From: Paenibacillus sp.
GTDB taxonomy: Bacteria > Bacillota > Bacilli > Paenibacillales > NBRC-103111
Assembly: GCA_031180825.1 (NCBI GenBank)
Contig: JAPSLM010000006.1
Span: forward strand, 107,516-171,515
Reading direction: 5' to 3'
Length of the DNA stretch: 64,000 nt
The translations under genes and the position numbers were made by a program. Shown here piece by piece: positions 39,226 through 47,825 of this stretch. The notes under the pieces are model-generated. The model searched no databases. It was not told the origin of the DNA and saw only the letters and a list, made by a program, of their open reading frames with translations. The stretch's first letter is position 1. Each line of letters starts with the position of its first letter.

Positions 39226-40852
39226 ACAAATGATGGCATACCTGGACGGGGAAGTCCCCCTGCAGGAGCGGCAGCAGATGGACAGTCACCTCGCAGCGTG
39301 TTCCGCTTGCCGAACGGCGCTTGAAAGCTGCATGAGCGATTTTGCCGCCTTCGACGCCTTAAGCGACGCTCCTCCTTTGCCGGACTCGTTCACGAACGAA
39401 ATCATGGCAGCAATCTCCAGTAAAGCTGCGGAGAACAAGACCGAACCGAAATTGAAAACGATCGATCTCATCTTAAATACATGTTGGAGGGGCAGTATGA
39501 AGAAAAAAATGGTTGTCACCGCCGCCGGCTTGGCCATCGCAATATCCATCGGCGCCTACACATCGCCGACGTTCGCATCGTACGTGCAATCGCTGTTGAA
39601 TCTTCAAGCCGAGACGAAGGATCAGGACATCGTGTTCAAAGTAACAAATGCTTCGATCAGCCCGAACCAGCTCGTGGTGGAGTACGAATTTTTGAAAAAT
39701 GGAGTCAGGCTTTCGTACGAAGATACGGCCAAACCGTTCAGGTTTGACATGGATAAGAAGCAACTGGATTTTTACGGGTATGGGAATGAAGAGGATGAGT
39801 CACGCAAAAACGACGTATATGTCACGGATGAACAAGGTAACAAGCTTATTGACCGCTCTCTTATTCGTCCGACCGGGCATAAAAATGATTCATCACTGTT
39901 AAGTATCCACCTGATTCCCGAGACGTTCAAGAAGCTGCCGGAGAAAATTGTGCTTCATGTCGAAATCAACAAAGTAGCAGGCAAGGAAGGAAAATGGCAC
40001 CTGACCGCCCCGATCAATGTCAAGGAATTGAAAGAGAAGTCAGGGCTCGTCATAACCGATAAGAATTTCACTTTTCCGAACGGAACTATTCTTAATCTGA
40101 CAGGCTGGCAATCCATCAATTCCGTATCAAGCATTTTTGCGGACTTTGTCGATTCAAAACTTGGATGGGCGAACGAATATGGGCCGACCAAGTTTGGTTT
40201 CCAAGTGACCAACAAGCAAGGCGAGGCCGTTGCCGTTTATGATCCTGCCGGCCTTCAAGATGTAAACTTTGTTGGAGACAACTTAGCTCTAGCGGACTCA
40301 ATGGCAGATACGCTGGGGTTCCAATTCAAGCGATTCAAGGAGGACGATGATTATACCTTTGAATTAACGTCGTTCCATTCGTACGATAAGCTCGGATTGG
40401 ACTTAAACCTGGATCCGCAGGCGATAGCCAAGAAGCCGCTGGTAAAAGATTTGGGCGGAGGAAAAACATTAAAAATCACCAAGGTCGAGTTAAAGACAGA
40501 TGACGGCCTGAAGGAAGTCCCCGTACGTCAATTCAATAGCTTGCCGGTTGACCAGGAAACTGCTCCTGTTGGCGATAAAGGTATCTTTATCGAAGTAGAA
40601 GGACGTCTCGACAAAGAGACGGTCAATCTGACAAATTGGAAGGTCAAAGTGGACAATCAGGAAAAGGAATGGGTCGTCTGGGACCCGACAAGGCTGAAAC
40701 AAGATGAGAACGGAAATTACAAGTTCCGCAAAGTCCTCATCATCCGGAATGTGGAGAAAATGCCGAAGAACATTACGCTTGAAAGCGCGGCTTTAAACAA
40801 AAAAGCGGCTATCGATTGGAAAGTTCCGCTTGGCAAGCCTAAGCCTGAATAA
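39206..40852 (+). CDS. anti-sigma factor with zinc-finger and DUF4179-type outer part, pair 1
   Basis: 548 residues from the ATG at 39206, preceded by AAGGAGG inside the sigma gene. The N-terminus is a zinc-binding anti-sigma domain with H28-x3-C32-x2-C35 (MDSHLAACSACRTALE). One membrane helix spans about 102-118, followed by TSPTFAS (120-126) and a large external beta-rich region related to DUF4179 proteins. The expected layout is an intracellular part that holds the sigma factor and an extracellular sensor. The same TSPTFAS junction is found in the anti-sigma protein of pair 2 (46690-47712). The signal is unknown. Confidence 0.88.
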   Translation: MKCLTFEQMMAYLDGEVPLQERQQMDSHLAACSACRTALESCMSDFAAFDALSDAPPLPDSFTNEIMAAISSKAAENKTEPKLKTIDLILNTCWRGSMKKKMVVTAAGLAIAISIGAYTSPTFASYVQSLLNLQAETKDQDIVFKVTNASISPNQLVVEYEFLKNGVRLSYEDTAKPFRFDMDKKQLDFYGYGNEEDESRKNDVYVTDEQGNKLIDRSLIRPTGHKNDSSLLSIHLIPETFKKLPEKIVLHVEINKVAGKEGKWHLTAPINVKELKEKSGLVITDKNFTFPNGTILNLTGWQSINSVSSIFADFVDSKLGWANEYGPTKFGFQVTNKQGEAVAVYDPAGLQDVNFVGDNLALADSMADTLGFQFKRFKEDDDYTFELTSFHSYDKLGLDLNLDPQAIAKKPLVKDLGGGKTLKITKVELKTDDGLKEVPVRQFNSLPVDQETAPVGDKGIFIEVEGRLDKETVNLTNWKVKVDNQEKEWVVWDPTRLKQDENGNYKFRKVLIIRNVEKMPKNITLESAALNKKAAIDWKVPLGKPKPE

Positions 40853-40870
40853 CAACCAAACACGCTTTTA

Positions 40871-40919
40871 AAAGCGACGAACCTCAAGCCCATACGCCGG
40901 ACTTGAGGTTCGCTTTTTT
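40871..40919 (+). terminator. bidirectional terminator after the first sigma/anti-sigma pair
   Basis: AAGCG...CGAACCTCAAG pairs with CTTGAGGTTCGCTTTTTT, with an A-rich left arm. It also lies directly at the end of the convergent GNAT gene. Confidence 0.85.
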
Positions 40920-41484
40920 ATTCCGCGGGAACGACCCGCTTCACCATATGATCGTACAAATGCCCGCTGACCTCCAACTGACCGTCCGCTTTGTAGCCTT
41001 TAGTCTCGTACAACCGTCTCGCCTTATCGTTGCTTTCTTCGACGATCAGCGATACCTTATCGTATCCTCGTCGTGCGGCTTCCGCTTCGAACGCCTCCAT
41101 CAAAGCCTTGGCAATGCCCTGCCCTTGATAAGCCGGATCGACGGCAAGCGAATCCAAATAAAATTCGTCGTCCCGCGCTTCCTTCGTAATTTTGACATCC
41201 GGCTGACCGATCCCGGCAAGCCGCTCGGCGAGCGGCCGGTCCAATTCGGCCGTACGGCTGCCATGGTAGAACAAAATAAAGCCGACCGGCAGTCCGTCAC
41301 GCTCCGCGACAAGCGTATTCTCGTAGCTGAGCCGGTTGCCCCGGCGCTCGTAAAATTCGCGCAAAATACGCTGCGCCTGCTCCGGGTCGGCGGTGCCCGT
41401 CAAAGTAAACGCAATATCGCCGATGGCGGAATAAATGAGCGGTATGACGCTAGCTGCGTCTCCCGGTTGAGCTTGTCGTATCAT
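40918..41484 (-). CDS. GNAT-family N-acetyltransferase
   Basis: 188 residues. It has the acetyl-CoA-binding core of the GNAT fold: EFYLDSLAVDPAYQGQGIAKALMEAFEAEAARRGYDKVSLIVEESNDKARRLYETKGYKADG. The preceding region (IPLIYSAIGDIAFTLTGTADPEQAQRILREFYERRGNRLSYENTLVAE) resembles the RimI-like acetyltransferases common in Bacillales. The acceptor, whether a protein, a small amine or an antibiotic, cannot be told. The start follows GAGGAGG. Downstream it meets the terminator shared with the sigma-factor pair. Confidence 0.9.
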   Translation of the reverse strand: MIRQAQPGDAASVIPLIYSAIGDIAFTLTGTADPEQAQRILREFYERRGNRLSYENTLVAERDGLPVGFILFYHGSRTAELDRPLAERLAGIGQPDVKITKEARDDEFYLDSLAVDPAYQGQGIAKALMEAFEAEAARRGYDKVSLIVEESNDKARRLYETKGYKADGQLEVSGHLYDHMVKRVVPAE

Positions 41485-41514
41485 CGAAATCCTCCTCAGG
41501 CTTAGCCGCGTAAG

Positions 41515-41960
41515 TCAGTCTAACACGGACTGCAGCCAAACATTTTTGAAATCGATCCAGCCGAGCGAATTAATCGTTACCCCGCGCAAGGACGGGTCGT
41601 GCACCGTCTGCAGCCCTTTGAACAAGAGGAACAGCGCCGCATGCTCGTGATTCAGAAGCGCCTCCAGCTCCTGCATTCGATGCTTGCGGTATTCGGGCGA
41701 AGGAGAGGCCAGCAGGTCGGACGCAATTTCAGCGACACTTCCCCTTCGTCGATCACAAATTGGTGCAGCAGCGCCTCCGCGTTCAAATTACGGTCCCGGA
41801 CCCGCCGGGCCAGCTCGCTTGGACAGCTCGAGCAACAGCTCCTGCGGATTCATTAGAAACCGGACCCGGGATACATGCCCGCGGCCGCGGCCCGGGCTCC
41901 ACTCGATCCAGTTCCAGCATGATCGTTTCAGCCGCTTTCGTTTGGGTTAAGCTTATTGTA
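41515..41960 (-). pseudogene. remnant of an SgrR-like regulator / peptide-binding protein
   Basis: No intact frame, but the minus strand before the stop at 41515 reads ...MQELEALLNHEHAALFLLFKGLQ..., then LRGVTINSLGWIDFKNVWLQ. That resembles the C-terminus of SgrR-type proteins, which fuse a winged helix to an ABC-type peptide-binding domain. Upstream pieces in other frames (FVIDEGEVSLKL; SDLLASPSPEYRKHRMQ) suggest further decay by frameshifts. Only the last third is left. The assignment rests on a few short matches. Confidence 0.5.
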
Positions 41961-42012
41961 CTTCTTTTTGGGCTCGGGGTGAACCCGGGGGAATGCTTTC
42001 AGAATGCGGGGG

Positions 42013-42591
42013 CTAATCGAGCTGTGCCTTGGCCCGGTGAAACTGCTGGAAATCGCTTGTCAATCGATCCAGCTTGGCTTCGGTTTTTTTCACGAATTTC
42101 GGATTGGTGCTCTCCAATATTTCGTCGATAAGCCAGTCCAGCTTCCCTTTTAACTCGACAAGCCAGGAAGCCGGACGCTCCTGCCGGAGCCGCCGCAAAT
42201 CGCTCGCGAAAGCTTCGGACAAAAAACGGAGTTTCGGCGGCTCCAGCCAGCCGCGGACGGCAAAGTGGCGCGGGGTCGTATCGTACCGGAACTGCTGCCC
42301 CGGCACTTGATCCCAAAATTCTTCCCATTCCCGGATCAAGCCGGCTTCGTAATAGATATACTTCAAGAAACCGCACAGCCAAGCCGTACAGCTCGTATTG
42401 CGTTGTCCACAGCCGACACCGTCGCCCAGAAACGGGCAGCCCAAGCAGCAGGAGCCGCCGCCCGGAATACAAACTCTGCAGATCAGATCCGCTCCTACGC
42501 CTTCGAGGTAAGCCAACCCCGCTTCGATCACTTCTTGTTTGGTCGTTAGGCGGGCAAGCTCTTTTTGTTCCCAAGTCCAAAAGCCGGACAT
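42013..42591 (-). CDS. cysteine-rich cytoplasmic protein, unknown function
   Basis: 192 residues. The N-terminal third is unusually rich in cysteines: C38, C41, C48, C49, C52, C61, C68 and C72 (DLICRVCIPGGGSCCLGCPFLGDGVGCGQRNTSCTAWLCGFL). This spacing could hold zinc or an Fe-S cluster. The rest is a mostly helical, charged part (LPASWLVELKGKLDWLIDEILES). There is no signal peptide. It is divergent from an ArsR-family regulator (42746-43072) with a palindromic site between them, so it may be regulated by a metal or redox cue. I do not recognise the family. Confidence 0.75.
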   Translation of the reverse strand: MSGFWTWEQKELARLTTKQEVIEAGLAYLEGVGADLICRVCIPGGGSCCLGCPFLGDGVGCGQRNTSCTAWLCGFLKYIYYEAGLIREWEEFWDQVPGQQFRYDTTPRHFAVRGWLEPPKLRFLSEAFASDLRRLRQERPASWLVELKGKLDWLIDEILESTNPKFVKKTEAKLDRLTSDFQQFHRAKAQLD

Positions 42592-42640
42592 ACGCCATCG
42601 CCTCTTTCCAACGAATAACCGCCAAATCTTTGATTATTTG

Positions 42641-42654
42641 AATATTATAATATT
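42641..42654. promoter_or_regulatory. candidate ArsR operator, perfect palindrome
   Basis: AATATTATAATATT is its own reverse complement and lies in the 154-base divergent gap between the Cys-rich gene and the ArsR gene. A possible promoter for the ArsR gene follows (TTACAA, 18 bases, TATGAT). Confidence 0.45.
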
Positions 42655-42745
42655 ATAGTGTAACGGTTTGTTTTACAACCGGCTTCTTTTCTGTGGTATG
42701 ATATTCATAGATTCAGACGTTCAACGTTTTAAGGGGCTTAAATTC

Positions 42746-43072
42746 ATGAATCGTGAAATTCAGCAGTTTAAAGCGGAGTTTTTCAAAGCGTTGGCGCATC
42801 CGATGCGAATCCGGATTCTTGAAGTGCTGTGCGAAGGGGACAAAAACGTCAACGAGCTGCAGGCTATTCTGGGGAGCGAAGGCTCCGCCGTGTCGCAGCA
42901 GCTGGCCGTGCTCCGCAGCAAAAATGTGGTCAGCGGAACGAAAGAGGGAACTTCCGTCATTTATTCATTACGTGACCCTCTGATTAAAGACCTTCTCGGG
43001 GTAGCCAGACAAATCTTCGACAATCATTTGGTGGTTGCCATCTCGCTGCTCGAAAACATACGCAACGAATAA
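42746..43072 (+). CDS. ArsR-family HTH regulator
   Basis: 108 residues from the ATG at 42746 behind AAGGGGC; an upstream extension lacks a better site. The fold is a winged helix: EFFKALAHPMRIRILEVLCEGDKNVNELQAILGSEGSAVSQQLAVLRSKNVVSGTKEGTSVIYSL. The metal-binding CxC motif of classical ArsR is missing from the recognition helix and only one cysteine (in VLCEG) remains, so it may sense redox state or something other than arsenic. It is followed by a strong terminator. Its partner is probably the divergent Cys-rich protein. Confidence 0.9.
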   Translation: MNREIQQFKAEFFKALAHPMRIRILEVLCEGDKNVNELQAILGSEGSAVSQQLAVLRSKNVVSGTKEGTSVIYSLRDPLIKDLLGVARQIFDNHLVVAISLLENIRNE

Positions 43073-43100
43073 TCGTTAGGACGGACGATTGCAAATGTCT

Positions 43101-43140
43101 AAAAACCGGTCTCCTTGTGCTTGCAAGGAGCCGGTTTTTT
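43101..43140 (+). terminator. bidirectional terminator after the ArsR gene
   Basis: AAAAACCGG...CTCCTTG pairs with CAAGGAG...CCGGTTTTTT, with A and T runs; it also ends the convergent glycohydrolase gene. Confidence 0.9.
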
Positions 43141-43145
43141 GGTCG

Positions 43146-44531
43146 CTATCCGTTGATGCGGCGATAAACCTCGTAGCTGCGCCGGGCGCATTCCGAAATC
43201 GCGATCGGATGAAAGCCGTTGATTTCCGAATACAGCGTATCGTTCAGCTTCGCGGTCCAATGCGCCGGAAGCCGCTTCGCACCGTCCATCGCGCCCATGA
43301 TCGAACCGACGGTCGCGCCGTTGCAGTCGGTATCCCAGCCGCCGAGCACCGCCGTCGTGACCGCGGTCTCAAAATCGCCGCGGGCAAAGACGAGCGCGGC
43401 CGCGCATAAGGCGGCATTGTTGTTCGTATGCACCGGATGGTAATGCTTGAACGCCTCCCAGATCCGGTCGACCAGTTCGACCTGGTCTTTCGCCTCCCGG
43501 GCGATCGCCACCGCCTGACGGATATCGCCGGCCAGGCGGCAGTGCTGCGGAATTTCGCTCAAGCCGATCTCCACGATCCGCTCCGGGTCGTTTTCGGCGA
43601 ACGCTGCGGCGATCATGGCCGCCACGAACATGGCGCCGTAGATGCCGTTTTTCACATGGGAGAACGATGCGTCCCGCCAAGCGAACTCGGCGGCCAGCTC
43701 GGGATATCCCGCCGCGCCGTACGCCAAGCCGTCCACGCGGATCTGCGCGCCGATCCATTCGCGGTAAGGATTCAAGTGCGTCCTCACCCACTCCTTTTGC
43801 GCCTCGGAGTCTGCCTCCCGCTGCCACCCCATTTGGCTGTTCAGCACGGTAAAGTTGACGTAGGACCGCGCTTCGGCGGTGAACACCTTATGAAACGGCA
43901 AATGCTTAAGCCATATACCGCCGACCTCCCACGAGTCCCAATCCTTGCCCTTCTCCTCCAGCAGCAGCAGACCGAGCACCGTATAGCGGATATCGTCGTC
44001 GGTTTCCATAAACCGGATGCGCTCCAGCTCGCTATCCTTTCCGTAGGGAGCGAGCTCCAGACCGTACCGCTCCTGCGCCCGCGATTGTCCCGGCGTGTAA
44101 TCGCGTATCGGCCAGGCGTCCGCTCCTTCAAACCACAGCTTCACGTTGGCCCAGCCGGGATGGCTATCCGTGCCGTACAGGAACGGCCCGATCTCCAACG
44201 GCTTGCCGAGCGCGCAGCCGACGCTTCGTCCGAGCCACGCGCCATAAAACTTATCCTTCCACTGCTCCTCCGTCCACTGCGCTTGCAGCTTGCGCGGCCC
44301 TTCCGGACGCGCCGCCCGGATCTCATCCAGCCCATTCGGCTCCGTATACGGAAAATCCGCCGCGATCGGCAATGCGGACAATTCCTCATAGACAGCCGTC
44401 AGCCTGACGGCGTCTTCTCCGGCTTCCTCCAGCTTCGCTTGAAATCCCTCGACGTTGCAGCCTTCTTCCTTCCGCTGCTTGATTTCATCACGCAGCAAGC
44501 CTTGCAGCGCTTGCCAGCCCCAACCTGCCAT
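43146..44531 (-). CDS. ADP-ribosylglycohydrolase-family protein
   Basis: 461 residues. The DraG-like core is clear: KFYGAWLGRSVGCALGKPLE, the metal-binding METDDDIRYTVLGL, and the second metal site GGWDTDCNGATVGSIMGAMDGA. Family members remove ADP-ribose from proteins or small molecules using two magnesium ions. Many bacterial paralogs of this long type sit in carbohydrate operons and may act on other glycosides, so the substrate here is open. The N-terminal 100 residues form an extra helical region. It is transcribed in the same direction as the AraC regulator, 42 bases after it, and probably controlled by it. Confidence 0.9.
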   Translation of the reverse strand: MAGWGWQALQGLLRDEIKQRKEEGCNVEGFQAKLEEAGEDAVRLTAVYEELSALPIAADFPYTEPNGLDEIRAARPEGPRKLQAQWTEEQWKDKFYGAWLGRSVGCALGKPLEIGPFLYGTDSHPGWANVKLWFEGADAWPIRDYTPGQSRAQERYGLELAPYGKDSELERIRFMETDDDIRYTVLGLLLLEEKGKDWDSWEVGGIWLKHLPFHKVFTAEARSYVNFTVLNSQMGWQREADSEAQKEWVRTHLNPYREWIGAQIRVDGLAYGAAGYPELAAEFAWRDASFSHVKNGIYGAMFVAAMIAAAFAENDPERIVEIGLSEIPQHCRLAGDIRQAVAIAREAKDQVELVDRIWEAFKHYHPVHTNNNAALCAAALVFARGDFETAVTTAVLGGWDTDCNGATVGSIMGAMDGAKRLPAHWTAKLNDTLYSEINGFHPIAISECARRSYEVYRRING

Positions 44532-44573
44532 CTGCTCTCCCCATTTCCGTATCGAATGTTTGTCCTGCCTGAC

Positions 44574-45485
44574 CTAAGGTGCACTTTCATTGTAATCGGC
44601 GGGGGAGCGCGGCGTCGTCTTATTTTCAGTCGGGCCATTCTCAAAAAAGGCTAATTTTCTCGATAACTCGCGATATTCCAGCGGAGCGGCGCCGACGATT
44701 TGCCGGAACGCGCGGTAAAACGGCGCATGGCTTTGAAATCCGCTTGCAAACATCACGTCCGCCATCGGCAGATCGGTGCTAGCCAGCAGCCGCTTGGCTT
44801 CGTTCACACGCAGTTGGAGCAAGTACCGCTTGAATCCGACGCCCAGCTTCTCCTGAAAAAGATGCCGTGCGCGGGACGGGCTTAAGCCGAGCCGGGCGGC
44901 CGCGTCTTCCAGGGTCAGCGGTTCTCGAAAACGCTCGCCGATGTAATCGAGCGCCGGCTTGATGCGATAGTAGGACGAAAGGGTCCGGTTCCATTCCGAA
45001 GACGGCGTTTGCTCGCTGTAATGCCTCAGCAGCAGCGCGCAAATCTGCAAAACTGTCCCCCGCATCATGCCGCGATAGCCCGGCCGCCGGTGACGCTGCT
45101 CGTCCGCGAGCTCGCGGAACCGCCTTGCGATTCGGCGGGCCGCGTCCAGCTCCCCCGGAATGCGGTTCTGAAACTTCGTGGGCAAATAAACGAACGGCAG
45201 CAGCAGCTCCGGATCCGCCTGCTCGATCAGCAGCGGATCAAAATACAAAAACAGGAAGCGGCTCGGATTGTCCGCATCCGACGCGGCGGCATGCCGTTCC
45301 AAATGATTGACGACAAAGACGTCGCCCGGCTGCGCCGCATAAACCTTTTGCCCGAAATAAAAGGTGCCTCTGCCCGATAAGCAATAACCGATTTCCAAAT
45401 GGTCGTGGGTATGAAACGGGTCGATATGCACGCGCGGGGACCATTCGAACAGATGGATGGCCGGCTCTTTACGCATAGTTTTCAT
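44574..45485 (-). CDS. AraC-family regulator
   Basis: 303 residues. An N-terminal cupin-like sensor domain (DPFHTHDHLEIGYCLSGRGTFYFGQKVYAAQPGDVFVVNHLERHAA) is followed by a double HTH (LTLEDAAARLGLSPSRARHLFQEKLGVGFKRYLLQLRVNEAKRLLASTDLPMADVMFASGFQSHAPFYRAFRQIVG). Regulators of this shape usually sense sugars. The start follows AAGGAGCGAC. The glycohydrolase gene lies right behind it, so both may belong to one sugar-linked unit. The large, A+T-richer gap upstream holds its promoter. Confidence 0.92.
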   Translation of the reverse strand: MKTMRKEPAIHLFEWSPRVHIDPFHTHDHLEIGYCLSGRGTFYFGQKVYAAQPGDVFVVNHLERHAAASDADNPSRFLFLYFDPLLIEQADPELLLPFVYLPTKFQNRIPGELDAARRIARRFRELADEQRHRRPGYRGMMRGTVLQICALLLRHYSEQTPSSEWNRTLSSYYRIKPALDYIGERFREPLTLEDAAARLGLSPSRARHLFQEKLGVGFKRYLLQLRVNEAKRLLASTDLPMADVMFASGFQSHAPFYRAFRQIVGAAPLEYRELSRKLAFFENGPTENKTTPRSPADYNESAP

Positions 45486-46157
45486 GTCGCTCCTTGCCTG
45501 CAGGTGTTCCTGTCCCGTAAGGGGATCGTTCCTTTCATTATACCTGAGATCATGCCATAATCGGCACTTGTCCGCCTTTGATAAGAACGGATTTCCGGGT
45601 GTATATTCCCTTGCTTACGGAAAAGTTTTTCACCCCTCCCTTGCGGCGGCAGCTTGTCGCATTGTTATTGGCGACTCCGAAGCTCTGCCCCGAGTGCCTG
45701 GATCGTTTATCGGCTACCGGTATCCGGTGTGCCGTCCGTTTTGCTGTTCGAGGGCCGGGTCGAAACGAGCGGTTCGGAAGGAAATGTCTTTTTTCCGTAA
45801 GCCTTGTGATTGATTTGATGTGTTATGTTCCACATGGGATTTGACGCCATTCGTCGGTTTACATGTTCATTAAACTGATAAAATTCCACTGGTGCCTTTT
45901 TTCTGAGCATGAACAACCACGGATTCATCCATCTGACGAGTACTATTTGGATTGTACACATAGGCATGATAGATATGTCCATTGCTGAGATCTATCGAAA
46001 TTTCTAAGTTTCGGTACCTTTTTCTAAACTCATTTTTTAATGCATGTTATTGCACGTTCAATTCCTTCTATGAAACCAAATGAAACCTACGTGCATCTAA
46101 TGGGATGTAAAGGCTAACCAACCGGATGATGAATGAAGGAGATGAAGTTCCTCACAA
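45486..46157. other. 672-base intergenic region, no convincing gene
   Basis: Base composition falls toward A+T from about 45780. Short open frames on both strands (for example 45707-45982 on the minus strand and 45578-45844 on the plus) have no good ribosome-binding site and no recognisable protein pattern. A direct repeat TGAAACC occurs at 46071-46077 and 46081-46087, near where the promoter of the second sigma-factor gene should be. The first half could be a decayed gene, but nothing can be named. Confidence 0.4.
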
Positions 46158-46700
46158 ATGGACATGGAGCAGCAAATCGAGAAGATTCAAAAAGCGCGAA
46201 AAGGAGACGATCAAAGCTTCTACGAGCTGATATCGGAGCGCAAGGAGCTGCTGTACAAAACGGCATATGTTTACACCGGAAACGAGCAGGATGCGATGGA
46301 CATCGTGGGAGAAACTGTGTATCACGCCTACCGGTCGATCGGCAAATTGAAGCATCCCGAGTATTTTTCGACCTGGCTCGTCAAAATTTTGATCAATCAG
46401 TCGCTGGCCTTTCTACGAAAAGCCAAGCGTACGTTCCCGTTGGAGCAGGAAAACGAACAGATGCAGCAGCGCACTTCAGGGCTGCCGCTGGAGGATAAGC
46501 TGGATCTGCTTGAGGCGGTCGGTAAGCTAAGCAATCCTTACAAGAGCGTGATCATTCTCAGGTATATTCACGACCTGCCGAACGACCGGATCGCAGAGGT
46601 GCTGGAAACGCCGGTCGGAACGGTGAAAACCCATTTACACCGGGCGATTAAACAACTGCGCATGAGCATGAAGAGAGGAGAAATCGGCCATGAAGCTTGA
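46158..46700 (+). CDS. ECF sigma factor, pair 2
   Basis: 180 residues from the ATG at 46158. An in-frame stop shortly upstream rules out a much longer protein, but the best ribosome site (AAGGAG) is further away than usual, so translation may be weak or start at the ATG of 46164. Region 2 (KIQKARKGDDQSFYELISERKELLYKTAYVYTGNEQDAMDIVGETVYHAY) and region 4 (LSNPYKSVIILRYIHDLPNDRIAEVLETPVGTVKTHLHRAIKQLR) are typical, close to the SigV/SigX type. The end overlaps the anti-sigma gene by 11 bases. Confidence 0.92.
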   Translation: MDMEQQIEKIQKARKGDDQSFYELISERKELLYKTAYVYTGNEQDAMDIVGETVYHAYRSIGKLKHPEYFSTWLVKILINQSLAFLRKAKRTFPLEQENEQMQQRTSGLPLEDKLDLLEAVGKLSNPYKSVIILRYIHDLPNDRIAEVLETPVGTVKTHLHRAIKQLRMSMKRGEIGHEA

Positions 46701-47712
46701 AATCAAAGTACCTGAGCAACTGGATGACGTCATCCGGGACGCGATGAGCCGGGCGCGCCGCAAGAATCGAAGTCGCCTGTATTGGGCCGTGTCGGCCGTA
46801 TCCGCCGCTTCGATTGCTGCTATCGTTCTGGTAAGCGCGAATACGTCGCCGACCTTCGCTTCTTTCCTAAAAAGCCCGCTGAAGTTTATTAATACAATCA
46901 ACGAGGAGATGTACGGCAAGCTTTCGCAGCCCGTTCACCTGAAGGAATCGAAAGATAACCTGACATTTATCGTCAGGGAGATCGTTTCGGACCCCCACCG
47001 GTTGTTCATTCCTTATACCTTCGAGACGAGAGCGGGAATGGAAAACAAGCTGCGCTACAAATTCATCGACGCGGACGGAAATGTTTTGCTTGAGGAGAAG
47101 GGCTGGGACGAGAAGGGGAACCATATCAGCTCGTTTCCGGGGAACCGTCTGATTGCGGCTGCGAGCACCAGCATCAACGAGGATGAGCCCGGCGTGTATA
47201 GCGGACATTTCGATCTGCGGGCGCCGATGCATTACCGGTTCACGGATCGCATTAAGCTGGAAATCAGCTTTTCCGACAATCCGGAGAAGGTTTGGACCTA
47301 CGATTTGGTCAACAAGCCCAAAATAAGCGAAATATACGAATACGCCGTGGACCGGGAGTTCGAGCTCAGCGTGCATGGGGAAACCCATCGGCTGCGCGCC
47401 GAAAAGCTGACCCTTTATCCGACAATGACCACACTGCTTCTCATGGATGTAAAAACCTGGCAAAATGTAGAGTTTATCGAAAGGATGCACTTGGAGGATG
47501 AGCATGGCAACCGGGCGGAGCATAAAGGCGATCTTACTGAGGTGGACTCACAGGGCAACTATATAACGCGGAAAACCTTCGATTCGCTGCACATGCACAA
47601 CCCTCAGGAGCTGTATCTGGTTATTGAGGAGCTAAAGGACATGAACCGGACCCCAATCATTGGGGAAGCGCGTCCGACGTTCAAGGTACTGGAGCGCGTA
47701 AGGTTGCGTTAA
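46690..47712 (+). CDS. anti-sigma factor, DUF4179 type, pair 2
   Basis: 340 residues. The N-terminal 25 residues are short and basic (PEQLDDVIRDAMSRARRKNRS) without the zinc-finger motif of pair 1. One membrane helix lies at about 30-50, followed by NTSPTFAS and a beta-rich external region with a DUF4179-like core (FIVREIVSDPHRLFIPYTFETRAGMENKLRYKFIDADG). The protein should hold the sigma factor from inside the membrane and respond to an external signal. The end with PTFKVLERVRLR is conserved-looking. Pair 1 has the same architecture with a longer sensor. Confidence 0.85.
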   Translation: MKLEIKVPEQLDDVIRDAMSRARRKNRSRLYWAVSAVSAASIAAIVLVSANTSPTFASFLKSPLKFINTINEEMYGKLSQPVHLKESKDNLTFIVREIVSDPHRLFIPYTFETRAGMENKLRYKFIDADGNVLLEEKGWDEKGNHISSFPGNRLIAAASTSINEDEPGVYSGHFDLRAPMHYRFTDRIKLEISFSDNPEKVWTYDLVNKPKISEIYEYAVDREFELSVHGETHRLRAEKLTLYPTMTTLLLMDVKTWQNVEFIERMHLEDEHGNRAEHKGDLTEVDSQGNYITRKTFDSLHMHNPQELYLVIEELKDMNRTPIIGEARPTFKVLERVRLR

Positions 47713-47766
47713 TTCGGGTTTCATGAAGTGCGCCGCCTTATCCCAACCGGATTCCGCAAGCGGACG

Positions 47767-47806
47767 TAAAAAAACAGCCCCTGCCAATTCGACATTGGAG
47801 GGGCTG
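47767..47806 (-). terminator. terminator after sspH, probably bidirectional
   Basis: AGCCCCTCCAAT pairs with ATTGGCAGGGGCT on the minus strand, followed by seven T. It lies between the convergent DUF4179 gene and sspH. Confidence 0.8.
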
Positions 47807-47825
47807 GCTTTGTGTATTGAAAAAT

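Noticed and set aside
45707..45982. Possible 91-residue gene on the minus strand
   Set aside because: No ribosome-binding site, no recognised pattern, and an adjacent overlapping frame on the other strand is equally open.
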